64,000 nt of DNA from Amycolatopsis sp. FDAARGOS 1241 (GCF_016889705.1 NZ_CP069526.1:1736001-1800000), one strand, 5' to 3'; shown: positions 45,314 through 53,952, numbered from the stretch's first letter. A program made the numbers and translations. The notes: generated from the sequence alone by a model not told the origin.

Positions 45314-46084
45314 TCAGTTCGCCTCGGGGAGCTTCCCGGCGACGATCTGGGTGACGCCCGAGAACCGTTCGGTGATCACGACGAATCCCCGGGCGCGCAA
45401 GGCCGCCGCGATTTCTCCGCGGTCGAACATCCGCTGCCCGCTGAGGATTCCGCCCGCCGTGTCGACGATTCGCGCGGGTTGCCAGTCGCGCCGCGCGCTC
45501 GTGAGGAGCACGACGCGGCCGCCGGGACGCAGGATGCGCGCGAACGAGTCCAGTGCGCGTTCGGGCTCCGCGAACATGTGCAGCGCGGCGAAGCAGCAGA
45601 CCGCGTCCACTGTGGAGGGTGGGAAGGGCGGCTCGACGGCGTCGGCGCGGAGGTAGGCGACGCCGGCCGCGACCGGGGTCTCGGCGACGGCGCGGGTGAG
45701 CATCGCGGGGGCGCCGTCGAGGCCGATGGCGAGGCCCTCGGCGCCGACGGCTTGGCCGAACGCGCGCGTGAAGCGGCCGGTGCCGCACGCGACGTCGAGC
45801 GCGAGCTGGCCCGGGCGCAGGGCGAGCAGTTCGACGGCGAGCCGGATCTCGTCGGCCATGCTCGGGCCGAAGGGGCCCTTGAACAGGCGGCCGAAGGCGG
45901 GGCGCCAGTAGTGTTCATAGACCTGGGGGAGCAGGGTCGTGCGCATCACGCGCTGGGTGAGCCCCGTGGTGGGCCCGGCCTGGGGCGCGTCGCCGAGGAC
46001 GTCGAGGTAGCCCGCGTCCACGGGTTTCGCCGGGGCGTCGAGCAGGTCGGCGAGCCGGTCCCGGGCGGTCGGCTGCGTGGTCAC
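45314..46084 (-). CDS. class I SAM-dependent methyltransferase
   Basis: This is a 256-residue protein. Motif I is LALDVACGTGRFTRAF near residue 95, motif II has GLAIGLDGAPAMLTRA, and later ALHMFAEPERALDSFARILR and PGGRVVLLTS complete the Rossmann-like fold. The N-terminal 60 residues resemble the 'zinc-ribbon-less' methyltransferase group that has a helical preface. The methyl acceptor is unknown. It starts at 46084 and is the upstream gene of a pair with the M20 enzyme. Confidence 0.88.
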   Translation of the reverse strand: MTTQPTARDRLADLLDAPAKPVDAGYLDVLGDAPQAGPTTGLTQRVMRTTLLPQVYEHYWRPAFGRLFKGPFGPSMADEIRLAVELLALRPGQLALDVACGTGRFTRAFGQAVGAEGLAIGLDGAPAMLTRAVAETPVAAGVAYLRADAVEPPFPPSTVDAVCCFAALHMFAEPERALDSFARILRPGGRVVLLTSARRDWQPARIVDTAGGILSGQRMFDRGEIAAALRARGFVVITERFSGVTQIVAGKLPEAN

Positions 46085-46250
46085 CGGCGCTCCTTCCTTT
46101 CGGATACCGGCAGTATGCCAAAGCCCCCACTTCCACGATCGGGTGAAGATCCGGCCGATCAGGCGTTCGAGCCCTCGGTCTGTCGGTGCCCGTTCCTAGC
46201 GTCTTCCCCACGGTCTCCGAGCCCCGGAGCCCGCAGAGGAGGGAACCACG

Positions 46251-47231
46251 ATGACCGCACCGATCCTGCTGCCGATGAACGTGCCGACCGGCGAAATCGC
46301 CGTGCGCGGGCCGTTCGACCTCACCGTCGCGAGCCGCTACCTGGCCGGCTTCGGTCCCGCTGGGCGTCCCGACGCCGCCGTGGAGCCGGGCGTCCTGCGG
46401 CTGGCCTTCGCGGTCGACGGCGTGTGGACCCACGCCGGTGCCGCGATCCGCCAGAGATCGCCGGGTACGGTGGAGGTCGAGGTGTCAGCGCCGGTCGATC
46501 TCGCGCCGCGCGTGATGACCCAGGTCAGCCGCGTGCTGTCACTCGACGTCGACGCGTCCGCCCTGCCCGACGTCGACCGGCGCGATTCGGTGGCCGCTCG
46601 GCTGAGAGCGTCGTGGCCGGGTCTTCGGCCGGTGCTGTTCTCGTCGCCGTACGAGGCCGCGTGCTGGTCGGTGCTCGCGCAGGGCATGCGTTTCACCCAG
46701 GCCATGAAGCGCCGCCGCCTGCTCGCCGAACGGCACGGCCGCATCGTCGACGTGGGCGAGTACCAAATCGTTTCGTTCCCCGCGCCGGGGGCGCTGGCCG
46801 AGTTGGCGTCGGAGGAGGGCCTCGCCGACTTCCGCGTCGCCCGCCTGCGCTCGGTCGCCCAGGCCGCCTTGGACGGCCGTCTCGACCAGGCCGCACTCCG
46901 CGGCGTGCCGGTGCCCGAGGCGCTGGCCGCGCTGTGCGCGATCCCCGGCATCGGCCGCTTCTCCGCCGAGCAGATCCTCATCCGCGCCGCCGGCCACCCG
47001 GACCTGTTCCCCCGCGCCGACGGCCGCCTGCACGCCGCGATGCGAGAGGTGTACTCCCTCCCGGCCTCCGTCCCGCCCGAGCAGCTCGAACGCCTGGCTG
47101 ACGACTGGCGCCCGTACCGCAGCTGGGTCGCGCTCCTCTTCCGTGCCACCCGCGACGCCGTGGCGCCGGAAGCGCAGGGAGCCACGCCCGAAACGGTCAC
47201 GGTCGCGGCCGAGGAGACGGCGGTGGGCTGA
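46251..47231 (+). CDS. AlkA-like DNA-3-methyladenine glycosylase
   Basis: This is a 326-residue protein starting after AGAGGAGGGAA. The N-terminal domain (about 1-120) is AlkA_N-like. The helix-hairpin-helix core contains SPYEAACWSVLAQGMRFTQA, the hairpin LCAIPGIGRFSAEQILIRAA, and the catalytic aspartate in PRADGRLHAAM. Base-excision enzymes of this family remove alkylated bases. The hairpin has F where W is common. A smaller frameshifted relative is at 16771-17441. It may act alone; the downstream gene begins 238 bases on. Confidence 0.85.
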   Translation: MTAPILLPMNVPTGEIAVRGPFDLTVASRYLAGFGPAGRPDAAVEPGVLRLAFAVDGVWTHAGAAIRQRSPGTVEVEVSAPVDLAPRVMTQVSRVLSLDVDASALPDVDRRDSVAARLRASWPGLRPVLFSSPYEAACWSVLAQGMRFTQAMKRRRLLAERHGRIVDVGEYQIVSFPAPGALAELASEEGLADFRVARLRSVAQAALDGRLDQAALRGVPVPEALAALCAIPGIGRFSAEQILIRAAGHPDLFPRADGRLHAAMREVYSLPASVPPEQLERLADDWRPYRSWVALLFRATRDAVAPEAQGATPETVTVAAEETAVG

Positions 47232-47469
47232 TTTCCGCGGGGGCGCTGCTGCCGGGTCTGGCCAGACGGCCGTGGCGCGGCCGGTTCTGCGAGGTCGATC
47301 GCCGGGACCGATGACGAGGCGGGCTAAGACGAAGGAGGTCGCTGGGTGGAGGGTGAGGCCGGGATGTCGGAAAGGGGAACGCATGGAGTGAGCCGCGGCC
47401 CATAGCGAAACCGGACACGGCCTGGTGCGGCGGGCACTAACAGCGGCCAGATGTCGCCTGTGGTGAGGT

Positions 47470-48261
47470 GTGCGCGTGATTTCGCGCGTGTTCGACGTCT
47501 CATCCGTGGCCACCACTCCGGCCCTGGCCGGAGGGTGGGGGCGCCTGGCTGAGGCGCAGGGAGCCGTCGCTGACGCGCTCACACAGGCCAACACCCCCGC
47601 CGCGATCACGCTGGTCACCGGCGGCGTGGCGCTGCTGATCGTGCTGGCCGGGGGCACGCCGTGGCGGTTCGCGCGCAACGTGATCACCATCGTGCACGAG
47701 GCGGGCCACGCGCTGGCCGCCGTGCTGGTCGGACGGCGGTTGCGGTCGATCAAGCTGCACTCGGACACTTCGGGCGTCACCGTGTCGCGCGGGAAGCCGG
47801 AGGGACCGGGGATGGCGTTCACGGCGCTGGCCGGGTACGTCGCGCCCTCGGCGCTGGGGCTGCTGTTCGCGAGCCTGGTCGGGCAGGACTTCATCACCGC
47901 GGTGCTGGTGCTGGTCGCTTTGCTGCTGCTGGGTGTGCTGATCATGGTGCGCAACGCGTACGGCGTGTTCACCGTGGTCGCGAGCGCTGTCGTGCTGGGG
48001 CTCGTGGCGCTGGTGGCGCCGACCGTGGTGCAGGCGCCGTTCGTGTACCTGCTGACGTGGTTCCTGCTGTTCGGCGGGGTCCGGCCGGTGGTGGAGCTGC
48101 AGATCAAGCGCCACCGCAGGCAGGCGCGCAACTCCGACGCCGACCAGTTGAGCCGGTTGACCGCGGTGCCCGCGGTGCTGTGGGTGCTGGTGTTCGTCGT
48201 GCTGACGGTCAGCTGCCTCGTGGCCGGGGCGCTCTGGCTGTTGCAGCCGGTCGTCGTCTGA
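47470..48261 (+). CDS. M50-type membrane zinc metalloprotease-like protein
   Basis: This is a 263-residue protein with about six hydrophobic helices. The zinc motif TIVHEAGHALAAVLVG (HExxH) lies at the start of the second helix, and GYVAPSALGLLFA forms another conserved part. This suits M50B-like peptidases, which cleave within membranes, though some lack proteolysis. The start is a GTG at 47470. It is the last chromosomal gene before the prophage, about 180 bases from the integrase stop, so the attachment site probably lies in 48262-48444. Confidence 0.8.
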   Translation: MRVISRVFDVSSVATTPALAGGWGRLAEAQGAVADALTQANTPAAITLVTGGVALLIVLAGGTPWRFARNVITIVHEAGHALAAVLVGRRLRSIKLHSDTSGVTVSRGKPEGPGMAFTALAGYVAPSALGLLFASLVGQDFITAVLVLVALLLLGVLIMVRNAYGVFTVVASAVVLGLVALVAPTVVQAPFVYLLTWFLLFGGVRPVVELQIKRHRRQARNSDADQLSRLTAVPAVLWVLVFVVLTVSCLVAGALWLLQPVVV

Positions 48262-48444
48262 GCGTGACCACGGGGGGCCGCGAGCGGCCGCCGCTGTGTG
48301 ACGGGCGTCCCGAGGGGTGAGCCCGCCGTCCCCCGATGTGGGCGTTGCGGCAGACTATATGGCTGCCGTTCTCCTCGCGACCAGCGGAAACGCGGTTAGT
48401 AGCCAGTGGGAGCAAAGCGGAGTATCTGGGACTGTTATCGCAGG

Positions 48445-49674
48445 TCAGGAGGCATCCGTTACCGATTCGCTGGGAGCGTCTGGGGGCGCTTGGTTATCGC
48501 GGTCCGTCCCACGGTCCGTCCCACGGTCCGTCCCACGCCGTCCCATGCCCTCGATCGCGCGGAGACCTGGACGCTGCCCGAGCGCGGAGAACAGCTTCGC
48601 GCGTGCTTCAGCCGTCTGCTGTACGTAGCCGGCCAGCTCGTCGAGGTCCGCATGACCCATGATCGACTTGACGGTGAACACGTCGGCGCCGCCGGAGACG
48701 GTCTGGGTGGCGAACCCGCGCCGGACGCCGTAGCCCGAAACGGGCGCGACGTTCGCGCCTGAGGCTGCTCGGCGCAGGTGCAGAGACAGCAGATCGGGAC
48801 GCAGCACTCCGCCTTGCAGGTTCAGCCACACGAGCGCGCCCGTGCACGTCGAGCCGTCCATGTGCGGTACCCCGCACCCGGTGTCCAGCTTCCGCCCGTC
48901 GAGCTGCCGCCCGATGATGTCGACGGCCTGCCGGGTGAGGGGAACCGCCCGCCAGTCGCCGTCCTTGGGGTACGCCCGGATCTGCTTCAGTCGTTCGACG
49001 AACACGTCAGCCACCACTAGGACGCCCTCGTCGAGGTCGACCCGATGCGCGTGTAAGCCGGCGAGCTCGCCGGGCCTGAGCCCGGTGGCGAGCCCGAAGT
49101 CGACCGCGTCGCGGTATCGCGGGTTCATCTTGGGCGCGACCTTGTCGCGGTGGCTGCGCGACACGTGCGGCTTTGTCCCCTTGTTGGTGCGCGGGAGCTC
49201 CAGGCCGGCGCACGGGGATGCGTCGAGTACCCCGGCCTTCACGGCAGCGTTGATGGACGAGGTGAACACGCGCGCGATGTTGCGTACGTAGGCCGCTGAG
49301 AAGCCCTTCCGGACGAGGCTGTCGATCCATGGCTGGACACCGTTCTCGCCGGTGTGCTTGATCCCGTTGAGCGGCACATCCTGCCACTTCGGCATGACGT
49401 GGTTCTTGACGTAGCCAGCCTGGTTGATGCCATGGCCAGAGGCATACGTACGGTCCGCGTTGAAGGTCTCCCACCACTCGCCCCACGTCGTGCGCGCCGA
49501 GAGCGTGCCCTTCTCCGCGGCTGCCTTCCGCTTCGCCTTGCTTTCGAAATCGACTGCGGCTTCCTTCGCGTCCGACTTGCGCGCGAAGGTTCCGGGCACG
49601 CGCTTCTTGTTGCCGTCGGCGTCGCGGTACAGGCCGCGGTATCTACCGCTCGGGAGCTTCTCTGTGCTCGGCAC
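48445..49674 (-). CDS. prophage tyrosine integrase
   Basis: This is a 409-residue protein. The N-terminus has an arm-binding Arm-DNA-type domain (PSGRYRGLYRDADGNKKRVP) and a SAM-like core-binding domain (WGEWWETFNADRT). The catalytic domain has FGLATGLRPGELAG (first R), SGYGVRRGFATQTV where the usual H-x-x-R reads Y-x-x-R, IMGHADLDELAGYV with histidine and the nucleophilic tyrosine. The C-terminus has three repeats GTDR. It overlaps the repressor gene by 32 bases. It integrates the phage DNA at an unseen site. Confidence 0.92.
   Translation of the reverse strand: MPSTEKLPSGRYRGLYRDADGNKKRVPGTFARKSDAKEAAVDFESKAKRKAAAEKGTLSARTTWGEWWETFNADRTYASGHGINQAGYVKNHVMPKWQDVPLNGIKHTGENGVQPWIDSLVRKGFSAAYVRNIARVFTSSINAAVKAGVLDASPCAGLELPRTNKGTKPHVSRSHRDKVAPKMNPRYRDAVDFGLATGLRPGELAGLHAHRVDLDEGVLVVADVFVERLKQIRAYPKDGDWRAVPLTRQAVDIIGRQLDGRKLDTGCGVPHMDGSTCTGALVWLNLQGGVLRPDLLSLHLRRAASGANVAPVSGYGVRRGFATQTVSGGADVFTVKSIMGHADLDELAGYVQQTAEARAKLFSALGQRPGLRAIEGMGRRGTDRGTDRGTDRDNQAPPDAPSESVTDAS
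48500..48535. repeat. three tandem 12-bp repeats at the integrase 3' end
   Basis: CGGTCCGTCCCA occurs three times exactly, followed by a partial fourth copy. The repeat encodes the GTDR triplet near the integrase C-terminus, so it may be simple slippage in coding sequence or an arm-type binding array near attP. Confidence 0.8.
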
Positions 49675-50686
49675 GTGCGTCCTCCTTGCCGAGGTATAGG
49701 TCTGCTTTTTGCCTTCGCTGTCGTAGCACGTTGTACATCGTCCGGGCGCCCATCAGTGCTCGTTCAGCTTCCCGTCGTTCATCCTTCGCGATGTTCCATT
49801 TCTTTAGCACATCTTCAGCTTCCTTTGGAGAGAAGTTTGATGGATTTTGCCGCATCTCTTCATAGACGGCGTGGGCCGCTTCTTCCGGTTCTGTGACCTG
49901 AAAATATCGTACTTCCGCTTCTGCAAAAGCAACGGCAGCTGCGGCAATCTCTTCGTCGACGTTCGGATGCTCCGCAACGAAGATCGCCCCATCGACCATG
50001 TCGCGGAGTCTCTTCAGTGCATCGAGATCTAGCCCGCGTAGCCTGCCCCGTAGGTCGAGACTCTCGTCAGGACCGCCCGCCGTACCCTGTCCGGCCGCTG
50101 CCGCTGGAGCGGCCGATGCCTTTCCTGACCCATGTGCCGCAAGATTTAGGAATGCTGATCCTTCGGCCGCCGCCTCTCGGAAGTGGACATCTGTTTCGTG
50201 GGCGCTCTGCCCGATGGCGAATTTGGTGCGAACGCTGCTTAATTGAGATTCAAGCTGCCTGATCAATGGGCTTGTTTTATGATTCTCCGGCGTTCGCTCA
50301 ATAACAGTTCTAGCAGTGTTGATAACATCGCGTATGTTCTGGTGGGACGCGATCGATTCTGGTTGTTTTGACAAGTATGTCAACGCATCGATTGTAGCGC
50401 GGATTTCGTTTGCTCGCTGAATATTCGGGATCGTACCTGAAATGCCGGCTGCTTTTAATGCCACCTCCGCGTCTAAGCCGACCGCGTCTGCGGCCTGTAC
50501 CACTGTGATCGGCTTCGGGTTCACGGGGATCTTGGTTCCGTGGCGTCGCTCAAACCCCGACTCCAGCTGGCGCCATCGTCCTTCAGAGAAGCCCGCTCGC
50601 CGGGCGGCGCCGCGCACGGAGAGCTTTCTTGCCGTGCGGTGCTCCCTGAGGAGGTGTCCAAGATCGCCCTCTTGCTCCGAAGTCAT
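49643..50686 (-). CDS. HTH-type phage repressor candidate
   Basis: This is a 347-residue protein. An XRE-like helix-turn-helix lies at about 8-40 (LREHRTARKLSVRGAARRAG, FSEGRWRQLESG). Long helical segments follow, with a low-complexity stretch SAAPAAAAGQG near 200 and a helical C-terminus. It is divergent from the excisionase gene and separated by an array of 10-bp repeats, the arrangement of a lysogeny repressor and its operators. The gene has visibly lower GC content than its neighbours. It is long for a phage repressor, and no peptidase domain is seen. Confidence 0.75.
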   Translation of the reverse strand: MTSEQEGDLGHLLREHRTARKLSVRGAARRAGFSEGRWRQLESGFERRHGTKIPVNPKPITVVQAADAVGLDAEVALKAAGISGTIPNIQRANEIRATIDALTYLSKQPESIASHQNIRDVINTARTVIERTPENHKTSPLIRQLESQLSSVRTKFAIGQSAHETDVHFREAAAEGSAFLNLAAHGSGKASAAPAAAAGQGTAGGPDESLDLRGRLRGLDLDALKRLRDMVDGAIFVAEHPNVDEEIAAAAVAFAEAEVRYFQVTEPEEAAHAVYEEMRQNPSNFSPKEAEDVLKKWNIAKDERREAERALMGARTMYNVLRQRRQKADLYLGKEDARAEHREAPER

Positions 50687-50762
50687 TGCCGAATCCTCGC
50701 ATCCGTTGCTTCGCAGCTATCTAACGCTACGCCCCCATCGGCTCCCATACACTACACCACGC

Positions 50763-50812
50763 TACGCATCAGTACGCATAACTACGCACCACTACGCACC
50801 CTCACGCAGGAC
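50763..50812. promoter_or_regulatory. 10-bp-phased direct-repeat array, probable operators
   Basis: TACGCA occurs at 50763, 50773, 50783 and 50793, followed by CACGCA at 50803, each unit about 10 bases, so all face the same side of the helix. A further CTACGC is at 50727. It lies between the repressor (start 50686) and the excisionase (start 50934). Array plus position suggest cooperative repressor binding. Confidence 0.6.
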
Positions 50813-50850
50813 TTCTAGTTGCTGCGCATGGCGGTTGCGCGTGTCGCCTT

Positions 50851-50871
50851 GCGAAGCATCGATCGCTTCGC
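50851..50871. promoter_or_regulatory. inverted repeat upstream of excisionase
   Basis: GCGAAGC-ATCGATC-GCTTCGC is a 7-bp inverted repeat with a 7-base spacer, 63 bases before the excisionase start. It may be an operator or part of the early promoter region. Confidence 0.45.
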
Positions 50872-50933
50872 GTAGCGTCTGGCGTCATCGGGGAGCCACG
50901 CAAGGCTCCAAGTGAGTGCAAAGGAGTGGCCGA

Positions 50934-51143
50934 ATGGCCGACACCACGGTGAGCCCGTGGATGGGGACCCCGGGAGGGGCGACCTACACCGGAAGACACG
51001 CGAAGACGCTTCTGAAGGCGTTACGGCGCGGCGAGCTGCGCGGCTACCAGAACGGCCCTGGTGGTTCCTGGCGGATCCACCGTGACGACCTGGACGCGTG
51101 GGTCCGGGGCGAGCGCCCGCAGAAGCCCCGGAAGTCCGCGTGA
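50934..51143 (+). CDS. excisionase-like helix-turn-helix protein
   Basis: This is a 69-residue protein with a small winged helix (MerR/HTH_17 type): YTGRHAKTLLKALRRGELRG, then YQNGPGGSWRIHRDDLDAWV. Such proteins act as recombination directionality factors (Xis) or small transcriptional regulators. AAGGAG lies seven bases before the ATG. It is the first gene of the rightward early operon, opposite the repressor. The next gene starts within or just after its stop. Confidence 0.8.
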   Translation: MADTTVSPWMGTPGGATYTGRHAKTLLKALRRGELRGYQNGPGGSWRIHRDDLDAWVRGERPQKPRKSA

Positions 51144-51148
51144 TCGCG

Positions 51149-51679
51149 ATGACCAACAACCCCCAGACGAACCACCCGGCCACGTACTTGGCGGTCGGTG
51201 CCGGGCGGCCCGTCGAAACGACCATGGAGGAAACCAGCATGTCGCTTGCCCCCGAGTGTGCCACATCGGCGCAACTCGTCCCGTCCATGATCGAACAGCA
51301 CACCGAGACCGGCGCGTTCTGGCTGGCTGACGCCGACTCTGTCGCTGAGCCCCCGTGGTGCGTCATGCCGCACGGCGACACCGATCACCCGGAAGACCGG
51401 CGCCACGCATCCGAGTTGTTGCTGCAGTTCAAGCCGGTGCTGCTGGAAGCGGTCCGGGCGAAGTTCCCGAACGACGATGGTACTCACGACACCGACGAGG
51501 TCGTCCTGTTCGTGGAGATCGCGCAGTCGTTCCGCGAATCGGCTCCGCGGATCGGTCTGCACACCGATCTGACGGGTGGCGAGGTGGGCAAAGGGCTCGA
51601 CTTCACAGTCGCCGAGGCCGAGCAGGTCGGCCGTGCACTGCTCGCCGCCGTTCAGATTGCCCGCGGCGGTGCCCAGTGA
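51149..51679 (+). CDS. phage early protein of unknown function (DUF6907-like)
   Basis: This is 176 residues from the ATG at 51149; a GTG at 51140 overlapping the previous stop would add three. The middle has a cysteine-histidine patch PPWCVMPHGDTDHPEDRRHA, resembling the DUF6907 family seen in actinobacterial mobile elements, though I cannot confirm it. The C-terminus is helical (AEAEQVGRALLAAVQIARGG). Role unknown; the operon position suggests early expression. Confidence 0.6.
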   Translation: MTNNPQTNHPATYLAVGAGRPVETTMEETSMSLAPECATSAQLVPSMIEQHTETGAFWLADADSVAEPPWCVMPHGDTDHPEDRRHASELLLQFKPVLLEAVRAKFPNDDGTHDTDEVVLFVEIAQSFRESAPRIGLHTDLTGGEVGKGLDFTVAEAEQVGRALLAAVQIARGGAQ

Positions 51680-51927
51680 GCAAGGTCATTCGGTGTGAGC
51701 GGTGCCGTCGTCGGCTGCGTGGCCGTGGTGACGGCTGGAACGTGACGATGTCGCGCGGTGTGCCGGCCGGGTATCTGTGCCCCGGCTGCCAGACCCCGGA
51801 GGAGAACGCCGAGGCAGAGGTCAATCAGGCGACTCTGGACTACGCGGTGCGTGCGGACGGGCGGGCGATCGGCGTGCCCAAGGGGCTGATGTCGGCCGAC
51901 AAGGACGTCAATGGAGGTGCCCGCTGA
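51676..51927 (+). CDS. small zinc-ribbon phage protein
   Basis: This is an 83-residue protein starting at a GTG that overlaps the previous stop (GTGA). Two cysteine pairs, CERCRRRL near residue 7 and CPGCQTPEE near 35, could bind one zinc ion. The second half is helical. Such small zinc ribbons are common phage early proteins, often DNA- or polymerase-binding; the function here is unknown. Confidence 0.7.
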   Translation: MSKVIRCERCRRRLRGRGDGWNVTMSRGVPAGYLCPGCQTPEENAEAEVNQATLDYAVRADGRAIGVPKGLMSADKDVNGGAR

Positions 51928-52724
51928 TGACGGACGAGTTGATCCTGACGGAGTCGAAGACGATGCGGGCCCAGTACGCGGGGCGAATCGACGTGCTGGA
52001 CAAGGTGGGCGCGTTGGCTCTGGCCGACGGCATCCACGCGACCACTGAGCAGGTAGCGCACTACTACGAGATCACGGTCAAGACCCTCGAGTCGTTGATC
52101 GAGGACAACCGCGACGAGCTTGAGCACAACGGGTTACGGAAGATCGACGGTGAGGAACTGGCCCTCTTCAAGGGGGCCAGTGGGATCGCATCCCGGGCGA
52201 AGTCGCTGCTGGTCTTCCCGCGCACGGCGATCCTGAACGTCGGCCAGCTGCTCACCGGCTCGACGGTGGCGAAGACGGTCCGCACTTACCTGCTGGCCGT
52301 CGAGGCCACCGCGACCGCGGAGCACCGTGAAAGCGCTATCAAGATCGTCCGCTTCCAGGAGCTGACCAACTACAAGAACATCCTCCACTCCCTGAAGCTC
52401 GGCGGCGCTGTCCGTGAGGACTACGCGTTGGTGCAGGACACGATTTACCTGACGCTGTTCGGGAAGACGGCGCGGCAGATCAAGACCACCCAGGAGCAGC
52501 AGACCGGCACCCCCCGCAAGCGTGGCGGAGGGTTCTGCAAGTCCGACGTTGCGAAGGACTTCATGACCGTGGAGCAGTTGGAGCTGCTCGACGCGCTGGT
52601 GGCGATGACCATCGCGCAGATCCGCCTCTACCACCGGGACGGGGCGACACCGGCGCAGATGCTGGACGCGGTACACCGCGCGGCTGGCCTCATCGACTGT
52701 GGCCGACTCGGAGGTGCCGCTTGA
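51927..52724 (+). CDS. phage regulatory (antirepressor-like) protein
   Basis: This is a 265-residue protein starting at an ATG that overlaps the previous stop by one base, after AATGGAGG. The N-terminal half has a helix-turn-helix-like part (TTEQVAHYYEITVKTLESLI) and SRAKSLLVFPRTAILNVGQL, then VAKTVRTYLLAVEATATAEH. The C-terminal part is helical. The pattern resembles phage/mobile-element regulators that precede DNA-replication genes. I cannot assign a named family; antirepressor is a guess. Confidence 0.55.
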   Translation: MTDELILTESKTMRAQYAGRIDVLDKVGALALADGIHATTEQVAHYYEITVKTLESLIEDNRDELEHNGLRKIDGEELALFKGASGIASRAKSLLVFPRTAILNVGQLLTGSTVAKTVRTYLLAVEATATAEHRESAIKIVRFQELTNYKNILHSLKLGGAVREDYALVQDTIYLTLFGKTARQIKTTQEQQTGTPRKRGGGFCKSDVAKDFMTVEQLELLDALVAMTIAQIRLYHRDGATPAQMLDAVHRAAGLIDCGRLGGAA

Positions 52725-52993
52725 GCACCTTCGCTGAAGGCGCCGAGGTCTTGGTGGTCGCTGACAGCGGCTGCTGGGGCCGGGCGCACATCCGCGGTGA
52801 TGCCGCCGTGCTCACCGGCGAGATGAAGTGGCAGGACGCGTTCTCGCCCCCGGCCGGGTTCGTGGTCCCGCTGGACTCCTACGGCATCGAGTTCACACCG
52901 TGGGAAGACGACACCCCCGAAAACGAGTTCGCCGAGGTCATCCCGATCGGCCGCCGCGCGGTCCGTTCTCCCCGGAAGGACACAACCCGATGA
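52721..52993 (+). CDS. hypothetical phage protein, 90 residues
   Basis: It starts at a TTG overlapping the previous stop (TTGA), in keeping with the tight operon. The sequence is compact and beta-rich (EVLVVADSGCWGRAHIRGDA, FVVPLDSYGIEFTPWEDDTP). No family is recognised. Confidence 0.6.
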   Translation: MSTFAEGAEVLVVADSGCWGRAHIRGDAAVLTGEMKWQDAFSPPAGFVVPLDSYGIEFTPWEDDTPENEFAEVIPIGRRAVRSPRKDTTR

Positions 52994-53499
52994 CCACCAT
53001 CCCCGAGACCGTGAGCGTCCCGGCCACCGAGCTGCAGGCCCTCAAGGCCGTGATCGAGGACTTCATGTTCGCTGTCCTGTGGTCGCAGCGTGGTGACGAC
53101 GCGTGGGGCGTGCTCAGCGCTGACCGGTTGCGCCGCGCCATGGAAGACCGTGGCGGCGAGTTCACCTTGCCGTTCTGGTTCAACCGCAACCACCTGCTGG
53201 TGAAGGTGGAAGACCGGGTGTACCGCGACGACCACAGCGACCGCAGCTACGGCGTCGTGTACTCCGTCACCGCCTTCGCCGCGCTGGTGGACTGGGAGAA
53301 CGCCGATGTCGAGTGGACGCCGTGGCGCTACATCCACACCGACGCAAGGCGCCACGACGAACCCTCGTTCGATGTGACCGACTGGGGCGCCGTCGCGGTC
53401 CACATGGGATACCGCCGTGACCGGCACATGTCGCCCGATGACGTGGCCGCTCAGCGGATCCTTCGCGCGCTCGACGACGCCGAGGAGGCCGGCCAGTGA
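52990..53499 (+). CDS. hypothetical phage protein, 169 residues
   Basis: It starts at an ATG overlapping the previous stop (ATGA). An N-terminal helical part (ATELQALKAVIEDFMFAVLW) precedes an alpha/beta region with several tryptophans (FWFNRNHLLVKVEDRVYRDD, DWENADVEWTPWRYIH). There is no membrane segment. Unknown function, early operon. Confidence 0.6.
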   Translation: MTTIPETVSVPATELQALKAVIEDFMFAVLWSQRGDDAWGVLSADRLRRAMEDRGGEFTLPFWFNRNHLLVKVEDRVYRDDHSDRSYGVVYSVTAFAALVDWENADVEWTPWRYIHTDARRHDEPSFDVTDWGAVAVHMGYRRDRHMSPDDVAAQRILRALDDAEEAGQ

Positions 53500-53684
53500 G
53501 CTGGATCATCGTGGTCGCAGCGCTCGGTCAGATCGCGAGCATGTGGGTCGGCGTCGGGATTGGCCGGCACTGGCCGAGCCGCGCCGCGCTGCGTCGTTAC
53601 GACGCCTTGGTGCTGTCGGAGATCGATCGGCAGCTCGAGGCCCGCGCCCGCAAGATCCTCGACGAGGGGAGCCACCGTGGCTGA
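53496..53684 (+). CDS. small phage membrane protein, 62 residues
   Basis: It starts at a GTG overlapping the previous stop (GTGA). One hydrophobic N-terminal helix (WIIVVAALGQIASMWVGVGI) precedes a charged helical tail. Such single-span proteins in phage early operons may affect the host membrane or superinfection; the role is not determined here. Confidence 0.6.
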   Translation: MSWIIVVAALGQIASMWVGVGIGRHWPSRAALRRYDALVLSEIDRQLEARARKILDEGSHRG

Positions 53685-53952
53685 CGAGATCACCGGCTAC
53701 GTCCGGATCCAGCTCGCCGACCTCGGCGCGTTCCAGCCCCGCAACGGGCTCACGGTGGAGATCGACCTCGGTGACGGCTGGCCTGACCTGGACGCGGAAC
53801 TGCGGGTCCGGCGCGTCGCGTACTGGGCCGACCGGGTCGTGCTCGTCGGCGCCGACCCGCACGCCGTGGCCTGCATCGTGAAGAACACCAACCAGTACCT
53901 GTCGGAGCAGCGCGCGGCCGAGGCACAGCACGCCGGCGGTGTCGGTGCCTGA
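53677..53952 (+). CDS. hypothetical phage protein, 91 residues
   Basis: It starts at a GTG eight bases before the previous stop. It is an alpha/beta sequence: ITGYVRIQLADLGAFQPRNG, LTVEIDLGDGWPDL, VAYWADRVVLVGADPH. No family is recognised. It is overlapped by the next gene by 14 bases. Confidence 0.55.
   Translation: MADEITGYVRIQLADLGAFQPRNGLTVEIDLGDGWPDLDAELRVRRVAYWADRVVLVGADPHAVACIVKNTNQYLSEQRAAEAQHAGGVGA

Noticed and set aside
45254..47101. 615-residue plus-strand open frame across three genes
   Set aside because: It overlaps the methyltransferase and glycosylase genes in other frames and shows GC-driven low complexity; no domain is visible.
48500..48535. Prophage attachment core
   Set aside because: The 12-bp repeats lie inside the integrase coding frame and are tandem. 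An att core cannot be defined without the right end of the prophage.
50763..50812. CRISPR array
   Set aside because: The units are about 10 bp with no spacers of 30 bp or more, and no cas genes are present. They are better seen as an operator array.
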